From Pseudomonadota bacterium (lineage in GTDB: Bacteria; Pseudomonadota; Gammaproteobacteria; Halothiobacillales; Halothiobacillaceae): 29,212 nucleotides of DNA. The notes beneath the pieces were generated by a model, which saw nothing but the letters and a program-made list of their open reading frames with translations, did not search any database and was not told the origin of the DNA. Shown here one piece after another: positions 16,001 to 23,583 of this stretch (its first letter is position 1; each line of letters opens with the position of its first letter). A program made the position numbers and the translations under genes. The stretch spans positions 1 through 29,212 of the forward strand of contig JAJYPA010000051.1 in assembly GCA_021795795.1 (NCBI GenBank), read 5' to 3'.

Positions 16001-16316
16001 TCGCGAGGGTAAGGTCATCCACGACCACACCGAGGTCAAGCGTCTACTCGATCTGGTGCGTACCTGCTGCAAAGGGCAAGATAAACCCATCACCGAGGTG
16101 TGCCAGCGCTTCAATCAGGAAACGGCGGATGGCCGCAGGATGCAGGCGTACTCCGATCTTCTGGGTAAATCTATTCATTCGATGATCGAAGTGAAGGAAG
16201 AAAAGGATCTGGACAGTCTGTTCACTGCAGGCAAAACCACAGCGCTGACCAACAACATTTCCGGCTTGGATGACTTCGAACTCATCAGTTTCCTCGTGAT
16301 TCAGGAGGCTGGATGA
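13029..16316 (+). CDS. SNF2-type helicase with PLD-like N-terminal region, type III defence operon
   Basis: The 1095-residue product has an N-terminal 250 residues (LKVAASSFSMYAFEALKAEL) like the PLD-related module seen before SNF2 helicases. I see no HKD catalytic motif there. The helicase core follows: Walker A in LADSVGLGKTFTALAV (about residue 275), DESH box in LVVIDESHNFRNND (about 362), and motif III LMLSATPVNNRF (about 403). Motifs V and VI are GTDCISEGQNLQDCDYLINY (about 797) and IIQRFGRIDRIGS (about 827). A region of about 250 residues between the two halves is rich in acidic residues. It should be a DNA translocase or remodeller. Starts and stops overlap with both neighbours, so it belongs to one operon. 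It is not a type III Res and has no nuclease domain I can see. Confidence 0.92.
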   Translation: MEIIDNINRLLGDDLKQTLKPGARLKVAASSFSMYAFEALKAELEKIEELRFIFTAPAFVADEVTDKIRRERREFHIPRIERERSLYGSEFEIQLRNKLTQRAIAKECADWLRRKAIFKSNRNKAPMQPFACVQSTGSDIAYMPLHGFTAVDLGYQQGNAVSNLVNKIDEPPFTATYLNLFDQIWNDPEKLEDVTAQICEHIASVYQENSSESIYFLMLYNIFNEFLDDIDEDVLPNDRTGYQDTLIWNKLFNYQKDAATGIINKLETYSGCILADSVGLGKTFTALAVIKYYELRNRSVLVLCPKKLADNWLNYNRNLKTNTFARDRFNYDVLCHTDLSRTSGESFGTPLNRINWGNYDLVVIDESHNFRNNDAFKDKETRYQKLMNKVIREGVKTKVLMLSATPVNNRFNDLRNQLALAYEGDSENLSKKLRTSKSVEEVFRNAQKVFNAWAKLPPEERTARAILDSLDFDFFELLDSVTIARSRKHIQTFYDTKDIGQFPERQKPLSFHRPLTERPDMMGFNKIFEQLSRLKLAVYAPVCYILPSRLKKYEELYDTKVGGKGTLRQADREKSLQALMTVNLLKRLESSVASFRLTLQSLRDNHQVTLDKITSFNQTGSAANVSNLTDVLETLDAEEDDLPEDLAGGSEIGGKVKVNLADMDLPSWEHELKVDLGVIEALLSSMNKITPEDDAKLQHLKAHVLEKIAKPINPGNRKVLIFTAFADTADYLYANLAPELLASHHLHTAKVTGKDAPKSTLAKGYDFQELLTLFSPRAKEKAIVLPNEPAEIDLLIGTDCISEGQNLQDCDYLINYDIHWNPVRIIQRFGRIDRIGSINASIQLVNYWPDISLDEYINLKERVESRMMIADVAATGDDNVLSAQANDVSYRKEQLRRLQEEVIELEDLKTGVSITDLGLNDFRMDLLNYVKSHGELHNTPNGLHAVVPANPNLGLRPGVIFTLRNRNAGINPPAHLPQHNRLHPYYLVYINREGKVIHDHTEVKRLLDLVRTCCKGQDKPITEVCQRFNQETADGRRMQAYSDLLGKSIHSMIEVKEEKDLDSLFTAGKTTALTNNISGLDDFELISFLVIQEAG

Positions 16317-17029
16317 GTCAAGGTGCGACTACACAACAAAGGTCCGCGCTGATCGCATACCCAAAGCAGGCAGCCTTTGGGCGCGTTCTGCCCAAGAACA
16401 AGATCTACGAGCACAGTGGAGCCAATACCTGGCTGAAAGAGTTGTTCGTCAAACAGGTGGAGCAGATCGTCTGGCAGTACAAGCTTGCCCCAGAAACCAT
16501 TAACCTGCCCGCCAAGCTGGGGGTGCCTGAGCTTCAGATTTTCTCGATCCAGATCAAAACGGCGGAGCTGAATCTGGACGTCTTGCGCTGCATCGATGGC
16601 GCGGTGCAGTTTCCCATCATTTTCGAACTGAGCTTTGATGGCCGAACTCAGGTAATCGCCGCATACAAGCGCCCGAACGAGTCAGATGCCAGCCGTTGGG
16701 TGTTGAGCGACTACTTTGCGACGGCGTGGTTGCCGGGCGACATCGAACGCGCCACCATGCCCTTGGCACTCGACTTAGGCGGCTTGTATGAGCAGGCGCT
16801 TCACCGCCTGATTCCCACGCCCGCGCGCCCACAAGAAAGTCTCGCTGACTTGGTCGCCCGCGTCGAACTGGTTGCGGCTAAGCAACGTGAGGTTGAGAAG
16901 GCCGCCAGCAAACTTGCCAAAGAAAAGCAATTCAACCGCAAGATGGAGATCAACGCGCTCTTACGGCAGCTTAAAAACGAACTTGAAAAATTGACTGGGA
17001 GTGAGGGGCATGACGCAGAGCCTGAATGA
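16313..17029 (+). CDS. DUF4391 domain protein
   Basis: The 238-residue product has the features of DUF4391: a basic N-terminal region with FGRVLPKNKIYEHSG, a beta-rich centre (FELSFDGRTQVIAAYKRPNE) and a coiled-coil C-terminus of alternating Lys/Glu residues. DUF4391 genes are known beside SNF2-type helicase and type III methyltransferase genes, but no activity is established. The ATG overlaps the helicase stop (ATGA), so it is probably translated by coupling and may form a complex with the helicase. A role as adaptor or target sensor is only inference. Confidence 0.85.
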   Translation: MSQGATTQQRSALIAYPKQAAFGRVLPKNKIYEHSGANTWLKELFVKQVEQIVWQYKLAPETINLPAKLGVPELQIFSIQIKTAELNLDVLRCIDGAVQFPIIFELSFDGRTQVIAAYKRPNESDASRWVLSDYFATAWLPGDIERATMPLALDLGGLYEQALHRLIPTPARPQESLADLVARVELVAAKQREVEKAASKLAKEKQFNRKMEINALLRQLKNELEKLTGSEGHDAEPE

Positions 17030-19712
17030 CGAATCAATGAGACACATCAAGCAGGTCGCTGGCGAAACGTTAGCGCAACTCGAAAGCATTGCTGAAACGG
17101 CCAAGAGAAAACTACACGATGGGTGGACACTGGGTTCCGATGCGCTGACAAGCATCAATACGATGACGTCCGGTTCAGTCATCCAAGAACTGGATCAGAT
17201 CAGCCAAGCAAACCACAAAAGCTACCAAGTACTGGTGGCAGAGCCCGCCATCGCTCGCGTTGTGGTGGTCGATGAAGAGGGCGAAGAGAAAACCTATTAT
17301 ATCTGCCGCACTACGCCGGTATCGGGCTTTCCCAATTTGGCCAGCTACCGCGCCCCTGTTGGACGATTGGCCTCGTTGGCAATTGGCGCAGAGTTCACGC
17401 TTCCCAATAGAACCGTCGTTGAGGTTCTTGAGCGAGCCCAGCTTCGGCCCAATGCGCTTGCCGATGGGTGGGACTCTCGCGACACCGTGGTTGAAACCGA
17501 GCATTTTGGGCCGTTCACCATCGAGTCGCTGCGTGCGCTGCTGACCGAGGTTGCGGGAGAGGAAGTCACCGAAGACATTCTTGGCCAATTGCTGGCCGAG
17601 GAGACCGTCAAGGCCAACATCATTGACGGCGTTCGCCGCAGCGTCATTACCAAGATGGGACTGCGGGATCAGCCCATCCTTGATCAATACCAGGACGAGA
17701 TTTTCCGCCTCCCTCTCGACAAGCGCCTGTTGATCCTGGGCCCGCCCGGTACAGGCAAGACGACAACCCTGATCCGACGCCTCGGCCAAAAGCTCGACAC
17801 TGCCTTCCTGGAAGAAGGCGAACAACGTCTGGTTGAAACAGTCGCCTCAGCCCAAGGCATTGCGCACGCCAACAGCTGGCTGATGTTCACGCCCACGGAA
17901 TTGCTCAAGCAATACCTCAAGGAGGCATTTGCGCGTGAAGGTGTTCCCGCTTCGGATCTGCGCATCAGAACGTGGCAGGACTATCGACGCGAGCTGGCCC
18001 GCAACGCATTCGGTGTCCTCAGAACAGCTTCCGGTGGCGGTACCTTTGTCCTGAAAGACGGATTGACCAGCCTGAGCGAGGCAGCACTAGAGCGTCCCAT
18101 TCAATGGTTTGACGATTTCGACGAATGGCAGCGCAAGGCCTATGTGCAGGAGCTGCATGATGCCGCAACCCAGCTCCACGATGCCATCACCCCAGAGGTT
18201 CTGAGTCTCGGCGCACGCCTGCAAGACATCTTGTCGCGGGCGGCCGATGGCGCACTGGCGGCGATGTTTGGCTCGCTGGCGGTGGAGATTACCAAAGTAC
18301 AGGCACTCGTCAGCAGCCTGAAGGAAAGCTCCGACGCTAAGATCAAAGCCGCACTCAACCTGCAGCTCAATCGCAACCGAGCTTTTCTGGATGAGTTAGC
18401 CCGCGCGATCGACAGCCTGCAACAAGCGCAAGCGACTGATGCTGACGACCAGGACGACCCCGATACCGATGAAGAAGAAGACGCCACGGCACCCCACACA
18501 GTCCGTGCCGCCGCGCTCAATGCCTATATGCAAGCTGTGCGCGCACAAGCCCGGGCGGCAGCATCCAAGCGCACAGTCAGCAAAGCCTCTCGCAACGGCA
18601 AGATCATCGAGTGGTTGGGGGATCGTGGTCTGACAGAAGCGGATCGCGCCGAGGTGGGTGCAAGCCTTCTGGTGCAGGCCAGTGCACGCCGCTTCGTCAA
18701 TCCGGTCAAGCGCTACCTCGACGGCATCCCAAAGCGCTACCGTGCATTCAGGCGCGAACGCCAACCGGCAAACACATGGTATCGCCACGAAGTCTTTGAG
18801 GCGCGCGGCATCCACCCGCTTGAGTTGGACATCGTCTTGCTCGCCATACTGCGCGCCGCAGGCGACCTGATCAGTCGGTCCAACGTTCAGCGCGACATCG
18901 ATAGTCCCGCGTGGTCATCGCTTCAGCCCATCCTGGGGCATTACCGCAACCAGATCCTGGTGGATGAAGCAACGGACTTCTCGCCCATCCAACTTGCGAG
19001 CATGGCGGCGCTGGCGCATCCGCGACTGCGCTCATTCTTCGCCTGTGGCGACTTCAATCAACGCCTGACCACCTGGGGCGCACGCTCTGCGGACGACTTG
19101 AAGTGGATCTTCGCCGATTTCGATATCAAGGAGATCACCGTCTCCTACCGGCAGAGCAAACAGCTGAACGATCTGGCTCGCGCCATGATCCGCGCCGTCG
19201 GTGGTACCGAGCAAGACGCCAGCTTGCCTGCGCATATGGACAGTGTGGGCGTTGCGCCAGCCTTGCTGGAGCACGCTACCAACGCAGAAACCATTGTCGG
19301 TTGGCTGGCGGATCGCATTCGCGAGATTGAGTGCTTTGTCGGTCAGTTGCCATCCACTGCGATTTTTGTGAACACCGAGGACGACGTTGCACCAGTGGCC
19401 GACTCGCTGAACACCGCCCTGGCGGAGCACAACATCCAGGTCATCGCCTGCCGAGAGGGCCAGGCTGTGGGGCAGGAAAGCAACGTGCGTGTGTTTGACA
19501 TCCAGCACATCAAAGGCCTGGAATTTGAGGCGGTGTTCTTTGTCGGCATTGACCAACTCGCCACGCTGCACCCTGCGCTGTTCGACAAATACCTGTACGT
19601 CGGCACCACCCGCGCGGCCACCTACTTGGGTGTGACCTGCCAGGGCACCTTGCCATCTGCCATCGAAAGTCTGCGCATGCACTTTTGCCAGGACTGGCAA
19701 CAAGGCGACTGA
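17010..19712 (+). CDS. UvrD-like superfamily 1 helicase or ATPase
   Basis: The 900-residue product has a 240-residue N-terminal extension, then Walker A in ILGPPGTGKTTTLIRRL (about residue 242). Walker B is in ILVDEATDFSPIQLASM (about 648) and motif III in FFACGDFNQRLTTWGARS. Late motifs are HIKGLEFEAVFFVGIDQL and YVGTTRAATYLGV. These are UvrD/Rep-type motifs, with D-E-A-T in place of the usual D-E-x-Q. A region of about 150 residues in the middle is highly charged (ATDADDQDDPDTDEEEDAT). ATG at 17010 overlaps the DUF4391 gene by 20 bases; a start at 17037 is possible. It gives the operon a second motor besides the SNF2-type helicase. Confidence 0.9.
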   Translation: MTQSLNDESMRHIKQVAGETLAQLESIAETAKRKLHDGWTLGSDALTSINTMTSGSVIQELDQISQANHKSYQVLVAEPAIARVVVVDEEGEEKTYYICRTTPVSGFPNLASYRAPVGRLASLAIGAEFTLPNRTVVEVLERAQLRPNALADGWDSRDTVVETEHFGPFTIESLRALLTEVAGEEVTEDILGQLLAEETVKANIIDGVRRSVITKMGLRDQPILDQYQDEIFRLPLDKRLLILGPPGTGKTTTLIRRLGQKLDTAFLEEGEQRLVETVASAQGIAHANSWLMFTPTELLKQYLKEAFAREGVPASDLRIRTWQDYRRELARNAFGVLRTASGGGTFVLKDGLTSLSEAALERPIQWFDDFDEWQRKAYVQELHDAATQLHDAITPEVLSLGARLQDILSRAADGALAAMFGSLAVEITKVQALVSSLKESSDAKIKAALNLQLNRNRAFLDELARAIDSLQQAQATDADDQDDPDTDEEEDATAPHTVRAAALNAYMQAVRAQARAAASKRTVSKASRNGKIIEWLGDRGLTEADRAEVGASLLVQASARRFVNPVKRYLDGIPKRYRAFRRERQPANTWYRHEVFEARGIHPLELDIVLLAILRAAGDLISRSNVQRDIDSPAWSSLQPILGHYRNQILVDEATDFSPIQLASMAALAHPRLRSFFACGDFNQRLTTWGARSADDLKWIFADFDIKEITVSYRQSKQLNDLARAMIRAVGGTEQDASLPAHMDSVGVAPALLEHATNAETIVGWLADRIREIECFVGQLPSTAIFVNTEDDVAPVADSLNTALAEHNIQVIACREGQAVGQESNVRVFDIQHIKGLEFEAVFFVGIDQLATLHPALFDKYLYVGTTRAATYLGVTCQGTLPSAIESLRMHFCQDWQQGD

Positions 19713-19772
19713 ACACACCAATACAAACTTGAATTGTGAGCCACTAAATACTGGCGACCAGCGGAAAAGAAC

Positions 19773-21716
19773 ATGGAAAAGCTAAAAATGCATTCACCCA
19801 ATATCACGCAGGACAATATTGCCCGTATTCGCGATCTGTTTCCCGACTGCGTCACCGAAGCCAAGGGCGAGGACGGCTCCGTGACACTGGCGGTAGATTT
19901 CGACCAGTTGCGGCAGGAGCTTGCTGAGTCGATTATCGAAGGGTCACAAGAACGCTACCACCTGAATTGGCCGGGAAAACGCGAGGCATTGTTGGCCGCC
20001 AATGCGCCGATTGCCAAAACGCTGCGGCCTTGCCGCGAGGAAAGCGTGGAATTCGATGCCACCAAAAATATCTTCATTGAAGGTGACAACCTTGATGCAT
20101 TAAAGCTGCTGCAGGAGAACTACCTCGGCAAGGTCAAGATGATCTACATCGACCCACCGTACAACACAGGGAATGACTTCATCTACGAAGATGACTTTGC
20201 GGAAGAGACAGACGATTACTTGCGCCGATCAAATCAAAAGGATGAAGAAGGCAACAGGCTGATAGCCAACACGGCAGCCAACGGCCGATTCCATTCCGAT
20301 TGGTTAACCATGATGTACTCGAGGATTCGTCTTGCGAACCGGTTGCTTACTGATGATGGCGTTCTCTTTGTGAGTATTGACGACAACGAAGCCCACAACC
20401 TTATTTCGATTTGCTCAGAGATATTTGGATCTGAAAACTTTGTGGCCCAACTCGCTGTACAGCTAAATCCAAGAGGAAGGCATCTTGATCGCTTCGTCGC
20501 CAAGACGCATGAGGCAGTTCTCGTATTCGTCAAAGATGGGCTGAACGGCACATCGATTCACGGCCTCGAAAAAGAAGGGCGAATGGTTGAAGAATACAAC
20601 AAGAAAGATGACAAAGGCCCTTATCGACTGCTTGGGTTGCGAAACCGGAACCAGGCATTCAATCCAACAACGCGTCCAAAACTCTATTACCCGCTGTACG
20701 TCAATCAAACAACAGGGGGAGTTTCCCTCAGTAGGGATGAGGCCCACCAGGCTGAGGTCTGGCCTGATGCGCCCAACGGAGTAAAAACATGCTGGACGTG
20801 GGGTAAAGAAAAGGTCTCAAAAGAGGGGGGGCTTCTTTATGCGGAGCGAACTGGTGACGAATGGCGCGTTTATCGAAAAGACTACTTGCACAGCGATGAC
20901 GGTGAGGTTGCAAAGACCCTTGTGAAGTCGCTCTGGACGGACAAGGAAATAACAAACGACTACGGCAGAAAAGCGATCAAGGATCTTTTTGGCTCATCTG
21001 TCATGGATTTTCCGAAGTCTCCCAAACTCATGGCGAAGCTTGTTTGTATTGGAAGTCATTCCGACTCAATAGTCATGGACTTCTTCTCTGGCTCAGCATC
21101 TACCGCTGAAGCGGTGATGGCGGTAAATTCCGAAGATGGAGGAAATCGAAGATTCATCATGATTCAGTTGCCGGAGCAAGTAAGCGCCGACTCTTCTGCC
21201 TCAAAAGCAGGTTTAGCTTCGATAGCGGATATAGGGAAAGAGCGTATACGCCGTGCGGGGAAGAAGATCCTTGAAGGGGAAGTAAATGACGCATGGAACC
21301 AGGATATCGGGTTCAGAGCCCTCAAGATCGACACTTCCAACATGGCCGACATCTACTACGCACCCGATGCGCTCGACAAAGCCAAGCTCGACCTGTTTGT
21401 TGACAATATCAAACCCGACCGCACTCCCGAAGACTTGCTGTTCCAGGTGATGCTGGACTGGGGCGTTGATCTGGCACTGCCCATCACCAAGCAAACCATT
21501 CAAGGCAAGGTCGTGCTTTTTGTCGACGGCAACGCACTGGCCGCTTGTTTCGATGCCCACGGCAACGTTGACGAAACTTTCGTCAAGGAACTGGCCAAGC
21601 ACCAACCCTTGCGCGTGGTGTTCCGCGATGCCGGGTTCAAGAACAGCGCCGTCAAGATCAACGTGGAACAGATTTTCAAATTGCTGTCGCCCGCAACCGA
21701 AGTGAAGTGCATCTGA
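19773..21716 (+). CDS. mod: Type III restriction-modification DNA methyltransferase (Mod)
   Basis: The 647-residue product has the beta-class order of motifs. DPPYNTGNDFIYEDDF (about residue 127) is the catalytic motif IV. DFFSGSASTAEAVM (about residue 436) is the SAM-binding motif I. In this family Mod methylates adenine in a short asymmetric site and recognises DNA for the Res subunit. The target-recognition domain should lie between the two motifs. The DNA encoding roughly residues 150-510 is visibly richer in A and T than the two ends. A 60-base gap separates it from the UvrD-like gene, and it overlaps the frame of the next gene. A second ATG lies five codons in; GGAAAAG before the first ATG favours 19773. 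Confidence 0.95.
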   Translation: MEKLKMHSPNITQDNIARIRDLFPDCVTEAKGEDGSVTLAVDFDQLRQELAESIIEGSQERYHLNWPGKREALLAANAPIAKTLRPCREESVEFDATKNIFIEGDNLDALKLLQENYLGKVKMIYIDPPYNTGNDFIYEDDFAEETDDYLRRSNQKDEEGNRLIANTAANGRFHSDWLTMMYSRIRLANRLLTDDGVLFVSIDDNEAHNLISICSEIFGSENFVAQLAVQLNPRGRHLDRFVAKTHEAVLVFVKDGLNGTSIHGLEKEGRMVEEYNKKDDKGPYRLLGLRNRNQAFNPTTRPKLYYPLYVNQTTGGVSLSRDEAHQAEVWPDAPNGVKTCWTWGKEKVSKEGGLLYAERTGDEWRVYRKDYLHSDDGEVAKTLVKSLWTDKEITNDYGRKAIKDLFGSSVMDFPKSPKLMAKLVCIGSHSDSIVMDFFSGSASTAEAVMAVNSEDGGNRRFIMIQLPEQVSADSSASKAGLASIADIGKERIRRAGKKILEGEVNDAWNQDIGFRALKIDTSNMADIYYAPDALDKAKLDLFVDNIKPDRTPEDLLFQVMLDWGVDLALPITKQTIQGKVVLFVDGNALAACFDAHGNVDETFVKELAKHQPLRVVFRDAGFKNSAVKINVEQIFKLLSPATEVKCI

Positions 21717-21724
21717 GGTGCAAG

Positions 21725-23401
21725 ATGGTACACGATGAATTGACACCGTTGCTGGCCCGCCTGATCGCCACTTGGGAAAACGAGGTAGTGGAGTTCAAGC
21801 AGGCTGGCAACGATTACAGCACCGACGACATCGGCAAGTATTTCTCCGCGCTGTCGAACGAGGCCAATCTACGCGGCGTGGAGTGTGGATGGCTGATATT
21901 TGGTGTGAATAACAAGAGCCGTAACGTGGTCGGCACGGACTATCGTCCGCAAGCCGAGCGCCTGCAATCGCTGAAAATGCAGATTGCCGAAAACGCGGAG
22001 CCGCGCATCACTTTCCGCGACATCCATGAGCTGCATCATGCCGATGGCCGCGTGGTGGTGTTCGAGATTCCCGCAGCACCCAGCGGCATCCCGATCGCAT
22101 GGAAAGGCCATTACTACGCCCGTGCCGGTGAAAGCCTGACTTCGCTGGGACTGGACAAGCAGGATGAAATTCGTCGTCAGACCCTGGCTCAGGACTGGAC
22201 GGCGCAAGTGGTACCTACTGCAACATTGGCAGACCTTGATACCGATGCCATATCCAGGGCACAAGATTCCTTTGCCCGGAAGTATGCAAATCGCTTCAAG
22301 CCAGAAGAAGTTGCGAACTGGCCGCTGGAGACTTTCCTGAACCGAGCCCGCGTAACGCAGAATGGGTTGGTCACGCGCACCGCTTTATTGTTGCTGGGTA
22401 AGGCTGAAGCGGCCTTTCATCTTTCGCCGAATCCGGCGCAACTGACCTGGAAGCTGGAGGGGGCGGAACGCGCCTACGAGCATTTCGCCCCGCCCTTTCT
22501 GCTGAGTACGACGCAGCTCTACCAGCGTATTCGCAATATCCAATTGCGTATTCTGCCGCAGGACGAGTTGATCCCTGTCGAAGTTTCCAAGTATGACCAG
22601 AAGATTGTGCTGGAAGCACTACATAACTGCATTGCTCATCAGGACTACCCCCGCAACGGCCGTGTTGTGGTGACGGAGTTGCCTGACAAACTGATATTCG
22701 AGAACGAAGGCAGTTTCTTCGAGGGGCAGCCTGATGAATACATTGAGGGCAACAAGACTCCACGTCGCTACCGCAACCCGTTCCTTGCTCAGGCGATGGC
22801 CGAACTGAACATGATAGACACGATGGGTTATGGCATTCATCAGATCTACCAAGGGCAAGCTAAGCGCTATTTCCCACTGCCAGACTATGACCTGAACGAA
22901 GTTGGTGCGGTGAAAATGACGGTCTATGGCAGCGTGGTCGACCCAGCATACAGCCGTATGCTGATTCAGAAGACCGATCTATCACTGACCGATATCCTGG
23001 CACTGGACCGAGTGCAGAAAAAGTTACCTGTCCCGGATGAGACGGCGACCCGCTTGAAACGGATGAAACTGATCGAAGGACGCAAGCCCAACTTCCATGT
23101 ATCGGCTGCTGTGGCCGAAGTAACAGAAAATAAGGCTGACTACATTCGAACCCGTGCGCAGGATGATGAATTTTACGCCAAGTTGTTAACGGACTATCTG
23201 GAAAAGTTTGGTGAGGCAAACCGGGCGGAGATCAACAAACTGCTGCTGGATAAGCTCAGCGATGCTCTTGCCGACGAACAAAAGTACAATAAAATCAGCA
23301 ATCTGATAACGAAGCTTCGCCGTCGAGGGGTGATTGTGAATACCGGATCGGACTCGGTTCCCTGTTGGCGTCTTGCACAGAGACATGCAGAGAAGAAATA
23401 G
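21725..23401 (+). CDS. AlbA_2 (Schlafen-like) / GHKL ATP-binding protein
   Basis: The 558-residue product begins with an AlbA_2 domain (WENEVVEFKQAGNDYSTDDI, then GKYFSALSNEANLRG, and WLIFGVNNKSRNVVGTDYR). A RecG-C/HATPase_c_4 domain follows (LEALHNCIAHQDYPRNGRVV, then TMGYGIHQIY). A winged-helix-like end closes it. Proteins of this plan are often called transcriptional regulators, but they recur in defence loci where the AlbA_2 domain may bind nucleic acid. ATG at 21725 has GAGGTG upstream and lies eight bases after the mod stop. Its place between mod and res is unusual for type III loci and suggests it belongs to the system. Confidence 0.9.
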   Translation: MVHDELTPLLARLIATWENEVVEFKQAGNDYSTDDIGKYFSALSNEANLRGVECGWLIFGVNNKSRNVVGTDYRPQAERLQSLKMQIAENAEPRITFRDIHELHHADGRVVVFEIPAAPSGIPIAWKGHYYARAGESLTSLGLDKQDEIRRQTLAQDWTAQVVPTATLADLDTDAISRAQDSFARKYANRFKPEEVANWPLETFLNRARVTQNGLVTRTALLLLGKAEAAFHLSPNPAQLTWKLEGAERAYEHFAPPFLLSTTQLYQRIRNIQLRILPQDELIPVEVSKYDQKIVLEALHNCIAHQDYPRNGRVVVTELPDKLIFENEGSFFEGQPDEYIEGNKTPRRYRNPFLAQAMAELNMIDTMGYGIHQIYQGQAKRYFPLPDYDLNEVGAVKMTVYGSVVDPAYSRMLIQKTDLSLTDILALDRVQKKLPVPDETATRLKRMKLIEGRKPNFHVSAAVAEVTENKADYIRTRAQDDEFYAKLLTDYLEKFGEANRAEINKLLLDKLSDALADEQKYNKISNLITKLRRRGVIVNTGSDSVPCWRLAQRHAEKK

Positions 23402-23427
23402 AGCTTTGTAGAGAGTTTTTATTATTA

Positions 23428-23580
23428 ATGAATATTAATCAAATCGTTATATCTCTTTGTGAGCGGGCTTGCAGAGAGATTTCAGAAAGAAAACCACCGT
23501 TGTCGAGTCTAAATCTGCCTTCGCACTCGACAAATCAGTTTGTGGAGTCTGGAGGCTCCTCAAACCTTATTCATGGGTAA
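23428..23580 (+). CDS. Possible 50-residue leader ORF before res
   Basis: ATG at 23428 opens 50 codons that stop three bases before the res ATG. The product starts MNINQIVISLCERACREISE and is rich in Ser and Asn afterwards. No ribosome site is clear, and it has no recognised family. It could be a translated leader that couples to res, or chance. The hairpin at 23538-23565 lies inside it. Confidence 0.3.
   Translation: MNINQIVISLCERACREISERKPPLSSLNLPSHSTNQFVESGGSSNLIHG
23538..23565 (+). promoter_or_regulatory. Hairpin in the res leader
   Basis: GTTTGTGGAG pairs with CTCCTCAAAC (one T-T mismatch) around TCTGGAGG, which itself looks like a ribosome site (GGAGG) hidden in the loop. It lies 18 bases before the res ATG. 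Control of Res translation would fit the need to delay restriction after entry, but this is inference. Confidence 0.45.
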
Positions 23581-23583
23581 AGC

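Noticed and set aside
17175..17825. 216-codon minus-strand frame opposite the UvrD-like gene
   Set aside because: Antisense shadow; the plus strand carries a clear Walker A in the same stretch.
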